Below, in pieces: positions 19,550 to 28,635 of a DNA stretch of 64,000 nucleotides. Below the pieces are notes generated by a model, which saw nothing but the letters and a program-made list of their open reading frames with translations, ran no database searches and was not told the DNA's origin. Position numbers and translations under genes: made by a program. Origin of the DNA: Flavobacterium sp. SH_e (GTDB taxonomy: Bacteria; Bacteroidota; Bacteroidia; Flavobacteriales; Flavobacteriaceae); NCBI RefSeq assembly GCF_025717045.1, contig NZ_JAOVZN010000001.1:62001-126000 (forward strand), in the 5' to 3' direction. Each line of letters opens with the position of its first letter. The first letter of the stretch is position 1.

Positions 19550-21319
19550 ATGCTAAAATTCAGAAAACAATTAAAATATGCCTTAATAGTTTTATTTCTT
19601 TCTGTTACGGCTTATAGCTCCCCAATTATTTATGTGAACCAAGTTGGTTTTGACCCGAAAAGTCCAAAGATTGCTATTATTGGATATGAAGGCAAACTTC
19701 CTAGTACAACTTTCGCTATTGTGGATTCCGAATCTGGCAAAACTGTTTTTACTTCTAAAATAGGAAACGCGGAAAGTGTTGAGGACTGGAAATTGGGAAA
19801 ATTATATTATAAAGCAGACTTTTCCTCATTTCAAAAACCAGGAAATTATAAAATCAGTGTAAAAATTGAAGATCAAAATTATACTTCTGCACGCTTTTCG
19901 ATTGAAGAAAATATATTAGCCAAAAGAACTATTTCTTCAATTGTTCATTATTATAATAAGCAAAGGGCAAATACCACTGAAGAACTTCAAGCTGACAAAA
20001 ATATGCTATTGTTTGGAAGCTCTAAAAAAGTAGACGTGCATGGAGGATGGTGTGATGCGTCTGGAGATGTAAGCAAATATTTTTCGCATTTAGCTTACGC
20101 CAATTTCGTCTCTCCGCAACAAACACCTTTAGTAACTTGGTCACTAATAAATACCTCTGAAACGATCCCGAAACAGCTAACACAATGGAAAATAAAAGAT
20201 TCTTTAGATAACGAAGCCATTTGGGGAGCCGATTATATGATGCGCTGTCTTTCTGATGAAGACTATTTTTATATGATTGTTTTCAGTTATTTCGATAAAA
20301 ATCCAGCCGCAAGAAGAATTGTTGGACTTCATGCCAATAGCGTTACCACAGATGAATATCAAAGTGCTTTTCGCGAAGGCGCTGGAATGGCAATAGCTTC
20401 GCTTGCAAGAATTTCTCAGTGGAATAAGAACGGAGATTTTACTTCAAAACAATATTTAGACGGTGCAAAACGAGCTTATGCCCATCTTTTAATCAATAAT
20501 ACAAAATATGACGATGACGGAAAAGAAAACATCATTGATGATTATTGCGCTTTAATGGCATCGACAGAATTATGGATTGTGACCAATGATAATTTCTATA
20601 AAGAAGAAGCCAGAAAATGGGCTCATAAACTTGAAAACCGAATGACGGATAAAGGTTGGTTTAGAAGCAACGGTGGAAATCGTCCGTTTTGGCATGCTGC
20701 AGATGCTGGTTTGCCTATTGTAGCATTAACAAGATATCTAAAGAAAGAAACGGATAGTAAAGAAATAGCTTTGGCTAAAAATGTGATCGAAAAGGCTTTG
20801 GAGTATAATTTGGCTGTTACAAATAATGTCCCTAATCCGTTTGGTTATGCAAGGCAAAGTTTTTTATTTAAAGATAAAATTCAGGATGGCTTTTTTATTC
20901 CACACGAAAATGAAACTGGCTGGTGGTGGCAAGGCGAAAACGCTAGATTAGCTTCTTTGGCAACAGCAGCAATTGAAGGCGGAAAAAGTATTTCGCTTCA
21001 AAAAAATAGCAAAATAAAAAAATCAATTGATTTGTACGCTTCCCAGCAATTATCTTGGATTTTAGGATGCAATCCGTATTCGATGTGCTTTTTATATCAA
21101 TTTGGAGAATATAATGTTCCATACATGCATTCTAATTATGGACACGGTTCTGAAAAAGGCGGAATTTCTAACGGAATTACAGGTAAAGATGAAAATGGAG
21201 ATGGTTCTGGAATTGACTTTAAAATAGAAGACAAAGGAAACGAATGGCGCTGGACAGAACAATGGATTCCGCATTCAGCATGGTTTCTACAAGCTATAAC
21301 GGCAATGGTTAAACCATAA
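19550..21319 (+). CDS. Glycoside hydrolase family 9 protein with N-terminal Ig-like domain
   Basis: A secreted beta-glucanase-type enzyme, 589 residues, signal peptide about 1-24. An N-terminal CelD-type Ig-like domain covers about residues 27-115 (IYVNQVGFDPKSPKIAII). The GH9 (alpha/alpha)6 barrel follows. The nucleophile-region motif is GGWCDASGDVSKYFSHLAYA, and the catalytic Glu is likely in EWRWTEQWIPHSAWFLQA near the C-terminus. The HSNYGHGSE segment resembles the substrate-binding signature. It is followed by a ThuA-like gene 27 bases later. The substrate is probably a beta-glucan, but this cannot be read from sequence. Confidence 0.9.
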   Translation: MLKFRKQLKYALIVLFLSVTAYSSPIIYVNQVGFDPKSPKIAIIGYEGKLPSTTFAIVDSESGKTVFTSKIGNAESVEDWKLGKLYYKADFSSFQKPGNYKISVKIEDQNYTSARFSIEENILAKRTISSIVHYYNKQRANTTEELQADKNMLLFGSSKKVDVHGGWCDASGDVSKYFSHLAYANFVSPQQTPLVTWSLINTSETIPKQLTQWKIKDSLDNEAIWGADYMMRCLSDEDYFYMIVFSYFDKNPAARRIVGLHANSVTTDEYQSAFREGAGMAIASLARISQWNKNGDFTSKQYLDGAKRAYAHLLINNTKYDDDGKENIIDDYCALMASTELWIVTNDNFYKEEARKWAHKLENRMTDKGWFRSNGGNRPFWHAADAGLPIVALTRYLKKETDSKEIALAKNVIEKALEYNLAVTNNVPNPFGYARQSFLFKDKIQDGFFIPHENETGWWWQGENARLASLATAAIEGGKSISLQKNSKIKKSIDLYASQQLSWILGCNPYSMCFLYQFGEYNVPYMHSNYGHGSEKGGISNGITGKDENGDGSGIDFKIEDKGNEWRWTEQWIPHSAWFLQAITAMVKP

Positions 21320-21346
21320 TTTTGGTACTTCAAACAAATCGCTTTC

Positions 21347-22120
21347 ATGAAAAATTCAATAGTATATATTTTATTTATTTTAAGCTGTTTTATTCAGCCA
21401 AATTGTCTAGCTCAAAAACAAAAAAAATCACGTTTTAAAGCGTTGGTTTTGTATGAAAATGGCGGGCATCATCTTGATTTTACAAAAGCAGCAAAACCTT
21501 GGCTGAACAAATTGGCAATCGATAGCAGTTTTACAATTGATTATATCGAAAATACCAAAACTATTAACGAAGCATTTTTAAAACAATATCAAGTTTTTAT
21601 TCAATTAGATTATCCTCCTTACACTTGGAGTGAAGAATCCATGAAGGCGTTTCAGAAATATATGGACAATGGAAAAGGCGGATGGGTAGGTTTACATCAT
21701 GCAACTTTGTTAGGAGAATTTGACGGATATCCAATGTGGAAATGGTTCTCAGATTTTATGGGCGGAATTCAGTTTGTCAATTATATTCCAGATTTTGCAA
21801 GTGCGAAAGTAAATATGGAAGATAAATCTCATCCCGTAACCAAAGGAATTTCAACCGGTTTCTTGATCAAAAAAGAAGAATGGTATATTTATGATAAAAG
21901 CCCGAGGCCAAATGTTCATGTTCTGGCTTCAGTTGATGAATCTACATACGAACCAGATTCAAAAATAAAAATGGGAGATCATCCTGTAGTTTGGACAAAT
22001 GATCATTTCAAATCAAGAAATGTGTACATTTTTATGGGACATGCTCCAGAATTATTTGAAAATGAAGCTTACACTACTCTACTCCGAAATTCTATTTTTT
22101 GGGCAGCTGGAAGAAACTAA
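21347..22120 (+). CDS. ThuA-like domain secreted protein
   Basis: A 257-residue protein with a signal peptide (about 1-22) and a ThuA-like flavodoxin/class-I amidotransferase fold: ALVLYENGGHHLDFTKAAKPWL at the start, the GGWVGLHHAT turn, and VVWTNDHFKSRNVYIFMGHAPELFENEAYTTLLRNSIFWAAG at the end. In many Bacteroidota, ThuA proteins sit with glycosidases and probably modify or bind carbohydrates; the reaction is unknown. It is in an operon with the GH9 gene. Confidence 0.88.
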   Translation: MKNSIVYILFILSCFIQPNCLAQKQKKSRFKALVLYENGGHHLDFTKAAKPWLNKLAIDSSFTIDYIENTKTINEAFLKQYQVFIQLDYPPYTWSEESMKAFQKYMDNGKGGWVGLHHATLLGEFDGYPMWKWFSDFMGGIQFVNYIPDFASAKVNMEDKSHPVTKGISTGFLIKKEEWYIYDKSPRPNVHVLASVDESTYEPDSKIKMGDHPVVWTNDHFKSRNVYIFMGHAPELFENEAYTTLLRNSIFWAAGRN

Positions 22121-22143
22121 AGATGTTTCTTTATCTAAAGCAT

Positions 22144-22179
22144 AATAAAAGAGCCGCTCAAATGAGCGGCTCTTTTATT
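22144..22179. terminator. Bidirectional terminator between ThuA-like and STM3941-like genes
   Basis: Arms AATAAAAGAGCCGCTCA and TGAGCGGCTCTTTTATT with a short loop; the right arm reaches the stop codon of the convergent gene. Confidence 0.9.
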
Positions 22180-22696
22180 ATTTTTTCCAGTTACTTACAA
22201 ACAAGTCATATAATCTATTTGCATCAATATCAATTTCTGACGCTGAGTACATAATATTCAATTTAGAATTTTGTTCATCATAAGCCATTTTCCAAAGAAA
22301 CTTAGAAACACGACCGTCATATTTATCTAAATTGTCAATTGTAACAGCAACCAAAGTATCTCCACCAACTTTTTGCAATTGCACATTGGTAACATCTTGC
22401 CACTCTATTCTTCCAAAAGCTTTAGCTACTGGGGTTGTTCTTCCGGAAAAACCATTTGCATCAATATGGATTAATGGAGATTTATCTTTTATACTTGCAA
22501 AAACTTTAAATTTTAAAACAAGCATCATTACAAGAATAGCGCCTGAAATAATAGATAGTTTTATTTTAAACACTCCATCAAAAGTTCCTATTCCGTATAA
22601 AACTGCAATTGCTAATAAAATACTAATTGCAATAGCGTATAAAAGTAAGTTTCTGGTTTTCTTTGTGTTTCGGTATAAATTTATTTCTTCATTCAT
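22178..22696 (-). CDS. STM3941-like membrane-anchored PH-domain-type protein
   Basis: A 172-residue protein with two adjacent membrane helices (about residues 15-37 and 45-63), then a soluble domain with IEWQDVTNVQLQKVGGDTLVAVTI and DIDANRLYDLFVSNWKK. The layout and the I.W.DI..i pattern resemble the STM3941 family, whose soluble part is PH-like. Function unknown. The gene is convergent with the ThuA-like gene and the two share a terminator. Confidence 0.7.
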   Translation of the reverse strand: MNEEINLYRNTKKTRNLLLYAIAISILLAIAVLYGIGTFDGVFKIKLSIISGAILVMMLVLKFKVFASIKDKSPLIHIDANGFSGRTTPVAKAFGRIEWQDVTNVQLQKVGGDTLVAVTIDNLDKYDGRVSKFLWKMAYDEQNSKLNIMYSASEIDIDANRLYDLFVSNWKK

Positions 22697-22970
22697 GGGG
22701 CGTAGTAAAATTTTTATTTGTTATTAGAATTAAAAACGAAGAAGCAATTTACTACAAAATATTTAAGAACCCTAGAAACGCCCATAAACATTGGCCTTGT
22801 TTAAAGTAATCTCAAAATATTATAAAAGAATTAAATTTTTAAGCTGTTATAAATCAATTTTTTAACGGCTGGGAATTGTATAACTTCTACCTGAAATTAA
22901 ATACTTCTATAGGCCATCCTCATTTGTACCTTTATTTAAAATTAAATATTTATAATAAAAATATAAGGTT

Positions 22971-23141
22971 ATGGCAGAAATTAAAATTGAGAAAAAAAAG
23001 CCAATCTGGCCGTGGATTGTAGCAGTCCTATTGATCTCAGCACTTGTATACTATGTTTTTTTGAGAGATGATCAAGTGCAAAACGAAAACAGAATGGAAA
23101 TCGAAAACAATTCAAGTGCAGACAGCACAGCAAATTACTGA
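22971..23141 (+). CDS. Small single-pass membrane protein, 56 residues
   Basis: An ATG ORF preceded by an AAGG-type ribosome-binding region (ATAAGGTT). It encodes a basic N-terminus (MAEIKIEKKKPIWPW), one helix (IVAVLLISALVYYVFL) and a polar tail. It ends 6 bases before the PRC-barrel gene and is probably co-transcribed and co-translated with it. No named family recognised. Confidence 0.65.
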   Translation: MAEIKIEKKKPIWPWIVAVLLISALVYYVFLRDDQVQNENRMEIENNSSADSTANY

Positions 23142-23147
23142 GAAATT

Positions 23148-23660
23148 ATGGAAAATAAAGATAGAAACTTATACAGACTAGACGAACTTTCTGATTATAA
23201 AGTTGCTTCCAACTATTCTGATGTAAGAGGTTGGAAAATTGTAGATGCAGACAACCGTACAATAGGAAAAATTGATAACCTCTGGGTTAACAAAGACATG
23301 CAACGTGTTGTTTATCTTGATGTTAATCTAGACAAAGGATTAATTGACGATAGTCGTAATGAAGTGCACGATGCAATATTGAATGACAACGGAAAAGAGT
23401 TTGTTTACAAGGATGGAGACAGCCACATTATCATTCCAATTGGTTCTGTAAGCATAAATAAAGACACTAAAATTGTCATGGCCAACAGCATAGGGTATGA
23501 TACCTTTAGAAAAACAAGCAGATACAACTGGCAAAATAATTTTGATAGGGAATACGAAAGAAGAGTATTGAATTCTTATTACCCTACTGAAGAATCTCGT
23601 CTTGCGTCTGAAAGCAATGATGATACTTTTTACCAAAGAAGAGAATTTGATAATTATTAA
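23148..23660 (+). CDS. PRC-barrel domain protein, 170 residues
   Basis: The central part (about residues 10-115) has the PRC-barrel pattern: YKVASNYSDVRGWKIVDADN, RTIGKIDNLWVNKDMQRVVYLDV, then a second half ending in HIIIPIGSVSINKDTKIV. The C-terminus is charged and disordered with many Arg/Tyr. Such proteins are soluble and often stress-related in this group, but no activity is known. It is downstream of a tiny membrane-protein gene, which may anchor or partner it (inference). Confidence 0.8.
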   Translation: MENKDRNLYRLDELSDYKVASNYSDVRGWKIVDADNRTIGKIDNLWVNKDMQRVVYLDVNLDKGLIDDSRNEVHDAILNDNGKEFVYKDGDSHIIIPIGSVSINKDTKIVMANSIGYDTFRKTSRYNWQNNFDREYERRVLNSYYPTEESRLASESNDDTFYQRREFDNY

Positions 23661-23685
23661 TTTAAAAAGAACTTCATCAATAAAT

Positions 23686-23722
23686 AAAGATCAAATGTTT
23701 TAAGAATGTTTGATCTTTTTTT
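23686..23722 (+). terminator. Terminator after the PRC-barrel gene
   Basis: Arms AAAGATCAAA and TTTGATCTTT followed by TTTT; lies 26 bases past the stop. Confidence 0.7.
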
Positions 23723-23756
23723 GTTTAAGCAATTTTTTAAGAAAGATACACAAAAT

Positions 23757-23809
23757 AAAAAAGCCACTCGATTTGAGTGGCTTTTTGTGACCCCAGAAGG
23801 ATTGCAACT
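23757..23809 (-). repeat. Decayed copy of tRNA-Arg 3' end plus terminator (possible attachment-site scar)
   Basis: On the minus strand this reads TTGCAATCCTTCTGGGGTCAC, followed by a hairpin with arms AAGCCACTC and GAGTGGCTT. The same order (TTCGAATCCTTCTGCGTTCAC, then a GACCCACTC hairpin) is found at the true tRNA-Arg gene about 165 bases away. Integrative elements commonly leave such duplications of a tRNA 3' end. The hairpin itself (23757-23786) may still terminate transcription. Confidence 0.55.
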
Positions 23810-23921
23810 ATAGGCTACAAACCCGCATCAATTCTATGTTTTCATTATTTCAAAAACCGTTTGCCACGGTTTTGCCACGCTTTTTTCATCGATTTTAAAA
23901 ACTGCAAAATTGTAGAAAACA

Positions 23922-23950
23922 AAAAGACCCACTCGGTATGAGTGGGTCTT
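23922..23950 (-). terminator. Terminator after the tRNA cluster
   Basis: Arms AAGACCCACTC and GAGTGGGTCTT; on the minus strand it is followed by TTTTTG and lies 4 bases after the 3' end of tRNA-Arg. Confidence 0.8.
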
Positions 23951-23953
23951 CTG

Positions 23954-24027
<74 letters not shown>

Positions 24028-24043
24028 ATTATTTCAATTGTAG

Positions 24044-24118
24044 TCGGGGTGGCAGGATTCGAACCTGCGGCCTCCTGCTCCCAAAGCAGGCGCGATAACC
24101 GGGCTACGCTACACCCCG
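24044..24118 (-). tRNA. tRNA-Pro (anticodon UGG)
   Basis: 75 bases. Acceptor arm CGGGGTG/CACCCCG with discriminator A. Anticodon stem CCTGC/GCAGG with loop TTTGGGA (anticodon TGG). T arm GCAGG-TTCGAAT-CCTGC. CCA is not encoded. Confidence 0.95.
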
Positions 24119-24132
24119 AGGCAAAATTTAAG

Positions 24133-24216
24133 CGGAGAGACAGGGACTCGAACCCTGGCGACGGTTACCCGTCGACAGATTAGCAATCTGCTCCATTACC
24201 GCTCTGGCACCTCTCC
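24133..24216 (-). tRNA. tRNA-Ser (anticodon GCU)
   Basis: 84 bases with the long variable arm of serine tRNAs (CGACGGGTAACCGTCG). Acceptor arm GGAGAGG/TCTCTCC with a G-T pair at the last position and discriminator G. Anticodon loop TTGCTAA (GCT). First gene of the cluster. Confidence 0.94.
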
Positions 24217-24399
24217 TTGCTAGTGGAATTGCTTCCGTTTTGCGAGTGCAAATGTATAACAACATTCCTTTTCTCACAAGCTTTTTTTTGAGTTTTTTTA
24301 GTTTTTTTTTATCTTTTTTCAAAAACACTTCACAATCAAACAAATAGAATTAACAAAAATTTCACCTTAAATTTAAAATTAGCCCTATTCAATACAAAA

Positions 24400-24430
24400 T
24401 TTGAATTTATTCAAATAAACAGTAAATTTG
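24400..24430 (+). promoter_or_regulatory. Promoter of the thiolase gene
   Basis: TTTG at 24400-24403, a 19-base spacer, and TAAATTTG at 24423-24430: a full match to the Bacteroidota sigma-ABfr type promoter TTTG-N19-TAnnTTTG. The ATG is 25 bases downstream. This is the best constitutive promoter in the window. Confidence 0.8.
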
Positions 24431-24455
24431 CTTACTAACTATTATTAAACAGAAA

Positions 24456-25634
24456 ATGAACAAAAGAGTTGTTATCGTTTCTGCCGTTAGAACACCTATC
24501 GGAAGTTTCATGGGCGGGTTATCTACTGTACCTGCACCAAAATTAGGCGCTACTGCCATAAAAGGAGCGCTTTCAAAAATTAACCTTGACCCAAAATTAG
24601 TCGATGAAGTTTTCATGGGGAATGTAATTCAAGCGGGTGTTGGACAAGCGCCAGCTCGCCAGGCTGCATTATTTGCTGGATTATCAGAAGAAGTTGCTGC
24701 TACAACAGTAAACAAAGTATGCGCCTCTGGAATGAAAGCCGTAATGTTTGCTGCTCAAGCAATCGCATGTGGTGACGCTGAAATCGTAGTAGCGGGCGGA
24801 ATGGAAAGTATGAGCTTGATTCCTCACTATGTACAAATGCGTGCTGGAAACAAATTTGGTCCTGCAACTATGCTTGACGGAATGCAGAAAGATGGTTTGA
24901 CAGATGCTTACGACAACAACGCAATGGGAGTTTGCGCTGATTTGTGTGCTTCTGAATATAAAATCACTCGTGAAGAACAAGACGCTTTCGCAATTCAGTC
25001 TTATGAAAGAAGTGCAAAAGCTTGGGACGCTGGAAAATTCGACAATGAAGTTGTTCCTGTTGAAGTTCCTCAAAGACGTGGTGAGCCAATTATCTTTTCA
25101 AAAGATGAAGAATATACTAATGTGAAATTAGATAAAATTCCATCTTTAGCACCCGTTTTTACAAAAGACGGAACTGTAACTGCTGCAAATGCTTCAACAA
25201 TCAACGACGGAGCAGCAGCTTTAGTTTTAATGTCTGAAGAAAAAGCAAACGAATTAGGAATTAAACCTCTTGCTTACGTAAAAGGATATGCAGATGCTGC
25301 GCAAGAACCAAAATGGTTTACCACAAGTCCAGCAAAAGCACTTCCAAAAGCTTTAAATAAAGCTAGAATTTCAATCTCAGATGTAGATTATTTCGAATTC
25401 AACGAAGCATTTTCTGTGGTCGGATTAGCCAATTCAAAAATATTAAACCTTGATAACAATAAAGTTAACATAAATGGTGGAGCTGTTTCACTTGGACATC
25501 CGCTGGGTTGTTCAGGAGCTAGAATTATTGTAACTTTACTAAATGTCTTAGAACAAAACAATGCTAAAACTGGAGCTGCTGCAATTTGCAATGGCGGTGG
25601 TGGTGCATCTGCAATTGTTATCGAGAGAGCTTAA
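24456..25634 (+). CDS. Acetyl-CoA C-acetyltransferase (thiolase)
   Basis: Condenses two acetyl-CoA to acetoacetyl-CoA or cleaves 3-ketoacyl-CoA. The 392-residue length is standard. The acyl-enzyme Cys is in VNKVCASGMKAVMFA, the motif GGMESMS follows, and the second active-site region NGGAVSLGHPLGCSGARI and final CNGGGGASAIVIE carry the catalytic His and Cys. Starts MNKRVVIVSAVRTPIGSF. It has its own strong promoter and a terminator after the stop. Direction (ketone-body or fatty-acid degradation versus biosynthesis) cannot be decided. Confidence 0.94.
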   Translation: MNKRVVIVSAVRTPIGSFMGGLSTVPAPKLGATAIKGALSKINLDPKLVDEVFMGNVIQAGVGQAPARQAALFAGLSEEVAATTVNKVCASGMKAVMFAAQAIACGDAEIVVAGGMESMSLIPHYVQMRAGNKFGPATMLDGMQKDGLTDAYDNNAMGVCADLCASEYKITREEQDAFAIQSYERSAKAWDAGKFDNEVVPVEVPQRRGEPIIFSKDEEYTNVKLDKIPSLAPVFTKDGTVTAANASTINDGAAALVLMSEEKANELGIKPLAYVKGYADAAQEPKWFTTSPAKALPKALNKARISISDVDYFEFNEAFSVVGLANSKILNLDNNKVNINGGAVSLGHPLGCSGARIIVTLLNVLEQNNAKTGAAAICNGGGGASAIVIERA

Positions 25635-25648
25635 AAACAATATCATAA

Positions 25649-25684
25649 AAAATCAGGAGTTTATAAATTGTAACTCCTGATTTT
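25649..25684 (+). terminator. Terminator after the thiolase gene
   Basis: Arms AAATCAGGAGTT and AACTCCTGATTT with an AT-rich loop, 14 bases past the stop. Confidence 0.85.
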
Positions 25685-25704
25685 CAACTTATAATTTGCC
25701 TTAA

Positions 25705-26466
25705 ATGTTCGGAATTTGCAATCTTGCCATAGTACCCGTTCGATCTGAACCAAGTGACAGAAGTGAAATTGTTACACAACTTTTGTTTGGAGAGCATATC
25801 GAAATTTTAGAACGCCATAATCAATGGGCTAAAATCAGAATTCAATTTGATGATTACGAAGGCTGGGTAGATTCTAAACAATATCAGGTTATCACCGAAC
25901 AGCAATTTAATCAATTAAGCAAAGAAGCAATTATCTTAAATGCCGATTTAATTGATTATATCACTGCTCCAGATAATTTGTTACTTCCCATTCCGCTTGG
26001 TGCTTCATTATCCTTTTTAAATAACAACGAAATCAATATTTCCAACTTTGATTTTGAAGGAACTAAAACCAGTGGCATAAAACCCAAAAGTGCTTTAATA
26101 AAAACTGCTTTTATGTATTTGAATGCACCGTATTTATGGGGCGGAAAAACACCTTTTGGAATTGATTGTTCAGGTTTTACTCAAATGGTATACAAATTAA
26201 ACGGTTATAAAATTCATCGTGATGCTTCGCAGCAAGCGCTTGAAGGAGATCCATTAAGTTTTATTGAAGAAAGTGAAGCGGGCGATTTAGCTTTCTTTGA
26301 TAATGACGAAGGAAACATTACGCACGTTGGTATTATAATGGAAAACAATTACATTATTCACGCAAGTGGAAAAGTTCGTATTGATCGTTTAGACCACACT
26401 GGAATTTATAATCCTGAATTAAAAAAACATACACATAAACTTCGTGTAATCAAGAAGATTATCTAG
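25705..26466 (+). CDS. NlpC/P60 family (C40) peptidoglycan peptidase with SH3 domains
   Basis: A 253-residue protein. The N-terminal half has SH3b-type strands (about residues 5-120, with AIVPVRSEPSDRSEIVTQLLFGE and IEILERHNQWAKIRIQFDDYEGWV). The C-terminal half is an NlpC/P60 cysteine peptidase: catalytic Cys in FGIDCSGFTQMVYK, His in ITHVGIIMENNYIIHASG, with the third polar residue (His) in YIIHA. It probably cleaves gamma-D-Glu-diamino acid bonds in the wall. No signal peptide is visible, so it may act on recycled muropeptides in the cytoplasm. Confidence 0.9.
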   Translation: MFGICNLAIVPVRSEPSDRSEIVTQLLFGEHIEILERHNQWAKIRIQFDDYEGWVDSKQYQVITEQQFNQLSKEAIILNADLIDYITAPDNLLLPIPLGASLSFLNNNEINISNFDFEGTKTSGIKPKSALIKTAFMYLNAPYLWGGKTPFGIDCSGFTQMVYKLNGYKIHRDASQQALEGDPLSFIEESEAGDLAFFDNDEGNITHVGIIMENNYIIHASGKVRIDRLDHTGIYNPELKKHTHKLRVIKKII

Positions 26467-26500
26467 TTTCTCTTTTCCTTTAAACCCCATAAAAAAGCAA

Positions 26501-27553
26501 ATGACTAAACTCGAATTATCCAAAACAGGCTTTCAGATTAATAATGTAAACATCGAATTCCCAATTGATATAACAGTTTTAAAACAAGCTTTAGGAGACT
26601 GCAGATACATCAAAAAACAATACAATCATGTTTACACTTGGGACAAACTTGGTATTATGGCCTTTTCTAAAGAAGGAAATAAAGCTGAAAGTTTGGCTAT
26701 TGAATTTGAAGTTAGAGAATATGATTATTGCGCAAAAAGCATCTTTACCGGAGAATTTATTTTTGATGGAGAAGAATTATTTCAATACTACGAAAGCAAT
26801 AAAAGTCAACTTGTAAAACTTTTTAAAGGTGACAGAAGCGGTGCTTTTATTTTAAATGGAACAAGTGTTTGGTTTGATAAAGAAAATGGTAAAATCACAA
26901 GTTTAAGCATTTCATCTTCTGAAGAAAAAGAAAAGAAAATCACAGCGCCTCTTGATCCTGAATACAAATCGTTTGAGCCTTTATGGCAGGAATGGATTTT
27001 AGAAATCAATAAAATCGTTTCAACAAACAATGATTACTACAATCTTGCAGATGGAATTTCCGAAGGCGATATTCAAGAACATCTTGAACTTGAAGACGAT
27101 ATTACAATTCCGCCAGCATTAATTAACTTTTACAAAGTTCAAAATGTAGATTACGACCCTGTAACAGCTGTTTTTCAATTTGGAGTTAACAATTGGAGCT
27201 ATGATTTAATTCCGTTTGAAGATATCGCAGAAGAATGGAATTCGATACAAGATTTACAATTTGACGAAGAAGATCTGCCAGAACAAGAAATTGATTTCGA
27301 AAAAATCCAAACCAATAACTACGCTAACCCAAAATGGATTCCGTTTGCGACAGGACGAAACGGTGATTATTTACTTTATGACACTGATCCTGCTTCAAAA
27401 GGAAAATTTGGACAGATTATCGAGCTTCAAAATGAATCTTGGGACAGAAACATTGTTGCCGATTCATTAGAAGAACTAATCAAAAATGAAATAAAAAATT
27501 TAAAAGCTGGTAAAACTGATCATTTTGATTTTATAATTGGAAAAGAAAATTAA
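26501..27553 (+). CDS. SMI1/KNR4-like protein, 350 residues
   Basis: The C-terminal half (about residues 180-350) shows the SMI1/KNR4 (SUKH) pattern: acidic start, IPPALINFYKVQNVD, then ANPKWIPFATGRNGDYLLYDTDPASKGKFGQIIELQNES, and a final DSLEELI. The N-terminal half (about 1-150) is a separate beta-rich domain with VNIEFPIDITVLKQALGD and no recognised family. SUKH proteins often act as immunity proteins to toxins or as scaffolds; neither is supported by neighbours here. No signal peptide. Confidence 0.75.
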   Translation: MTKLELSKTGFQINNVNIEFPIDITVLKQALGDCRYIKKQYNHVYTWDKLGIMAFSKEGNKAESLAIEFEVREYDYCAKSIFTGEFIFDGEELFQYYESNKSQLVKLFKGDRSGAFILNGTSVWFDKENGKITSLSISSSEEKEKKITAPLDPEYKSFEPLWQEWILEINKIVSTNNDYYNLADGISEGDIQEHLELEDDITIPPALINFYKVQNVDYDPVTAVFQFGVNNWSYDLIPFEDIAEEWNSIQDLQFDEEDLPEQEIDFEKIQTNNYANPKWIPFATGRNGDYLLYDTDPASKGKFGQIIELQNESWDRNIVADSLEELIKNEIKNLKAGKTDHFDFIIGKEN

Positions 27554-27610
27554 AGTACGCTGATAAAACAGATTCTCTTTGCAAAAACGGGGATTTACAG
27601 GGATTTTTTT

Positions 27611-27706
27611 TCTCTCGCAGATTTAATAAGCCAAAGAAAAACCTTTTTAATCCTCTTAATCTGTGGCTAAAAATAAATTAGCAGAAATTTGTGAAATTTG
27701 TAGCCC
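27611..27706. repeat. Intergenic repeat, family 3 (CTCTCGCAGATT type)
   Basis: Starts CTCTCGCAGATT and contains AATCTGTGGCTAA and AGCAGAAATTTGTGAAATTT, words shared with repeats at 33523, 34841, 36303 and 40801. Located between the convergent SMI1-like and AraC genes. Confidence 0.65.
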
Positions 27707-27714
27707 AAAAAAAC

Positions 27715-28560
27715 TCACGCACTTAATCGAATCGTTTTTCTAAACTCAGAAGGACTATATCCTTTCTGTTTTCTGAAAAACTTATTAAAGTGGCTTTCAT
27801 CCGTAAAACCAAATTCATACGCAATTTCATTAATACGCTTATCACTAAACTGCAAACGGTGCTCAATCAATTTCGTTTTATAATTACTGATATACTGTTG
27901 CATCGTTTCGCTCGCATGTTTCTTAAAATAACGTCCTAAATACGTATTCGAAATTCCGAAATAATCACTAATTGATTCTGCTTTAATTTTTTCAGGATAG
28001 TAAATATTATTCTGAATGTATTGCAGAATATCCATTGCTTTAGCTTCAGTATTTATAGTTACTTGTTCAGGAAGATATTTTGCAATATTTCTCGCCACGA
28101 TAATAATCAAGGTATTCACCAATTGCTGAATCAATTCCTGATTGTAAACATCTTTATCCTGATGTTCACGGCAGATTGCTTCAATCATTACTTTGACCAA
28201 ACATTTATCGGGATCATTTTTAAGAATACAGCCTGGCTGATGATTCGCATTTTGAAGAATATATTCTAATCGCTGAATATTCTCATTCTGCAAACTCGAA
28301 TTTTTCAAATAAATATCATTAAATCTCAAAAAGAAAAATTTCGTTTTGGTTTCAATAGTAAAATTGTGACAATCCTCAGGCGTCAATAAAAACAAATGCC
28401 CTGGATCATATTCAAAAATATTCTTATTAATACACTGTCTTCCTGTTCCTTCCAGAATGTAAACCAGTTCGAAAAAATTATGACGATCTCCAACATCTGG
28501 ATATTCATTAAGCGTTTCAAAAGAGACTGTAAAAGGTTCGTATAAGTTTTCTTTTTTCAT
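27715..28560 (-). CDS. AraC-family transcriptional regulator
   Basis: 281 residues from the ATG at 28560 (MKKENLYEPFTVSFE). A TTG at 28584 would add eight residues that overlap the promoter, so it is rejected. The N-terminal half is a cupin-type sensor domain (HNFFELVYILEGTG, PGHLFLLTPEDCHNF). The C-terminal 95 residues carry the two AraC HTHs (ISDYFGISNTYLGRYFKKH and INEIAYEFGFTDESHFNKFFRKQKG). It is divergent from the aldo/keto reductase operon and probably controls it. The inducer is unknown. Confidence 0.9.
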   Translation of the reverse strand: MKKENLYEPFTVSFETLNEYPDVGDRHNFFELVYILEGTGRQCINKNIFEYDPGHLFLLTPEDCHNFTIETKTKFFFLRFNDIYLKNSSLQNENIQRLEYILQNANHQPGCILKNDPDKCLVKVMIEAICREHQDKDVYNQELIQQLVNTLIIIVARNIAKYLPEQVTINTEAKAMDILQYIQNNIYYPEKIKAESISDYFGISNTYLGRYFKKHASETMQQYISNYKTKLIEHRLQFSDKRINEIAYEFGFTDESHFNKFFRKQKGYSPSEFRKTIRLSA

Positions 28561-28581
28561 AATTCCATTTATTTGGAGATG

Positions 28582-28589
28582 CAAATATA
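28582..28589 (-). promoter_or_regulatory. Candidate -7 element of the araC-type gene
   Basis: TATATTTG on the minus strand, 21 bases before the ATG at 28560, a perfect TAnnTTTG match. A TTTG at 28612-28615 (minus strand) lies 22 bases farther, slightly longer than ideal. A second TATATTTG is present at 28601-28608. Confidence 0.55.
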
Positions 28590-28635
28590 CCTAAAAAAGA
28601 CAAATATATACCAAATAAGAATCATAAAAACAGTA

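Noticed and set aside
28561..28584. Upstream TTG start for the AraC regulator
   Set aside because: It overlaps the predicted -7 element; the ATG at 28560 is better supported.
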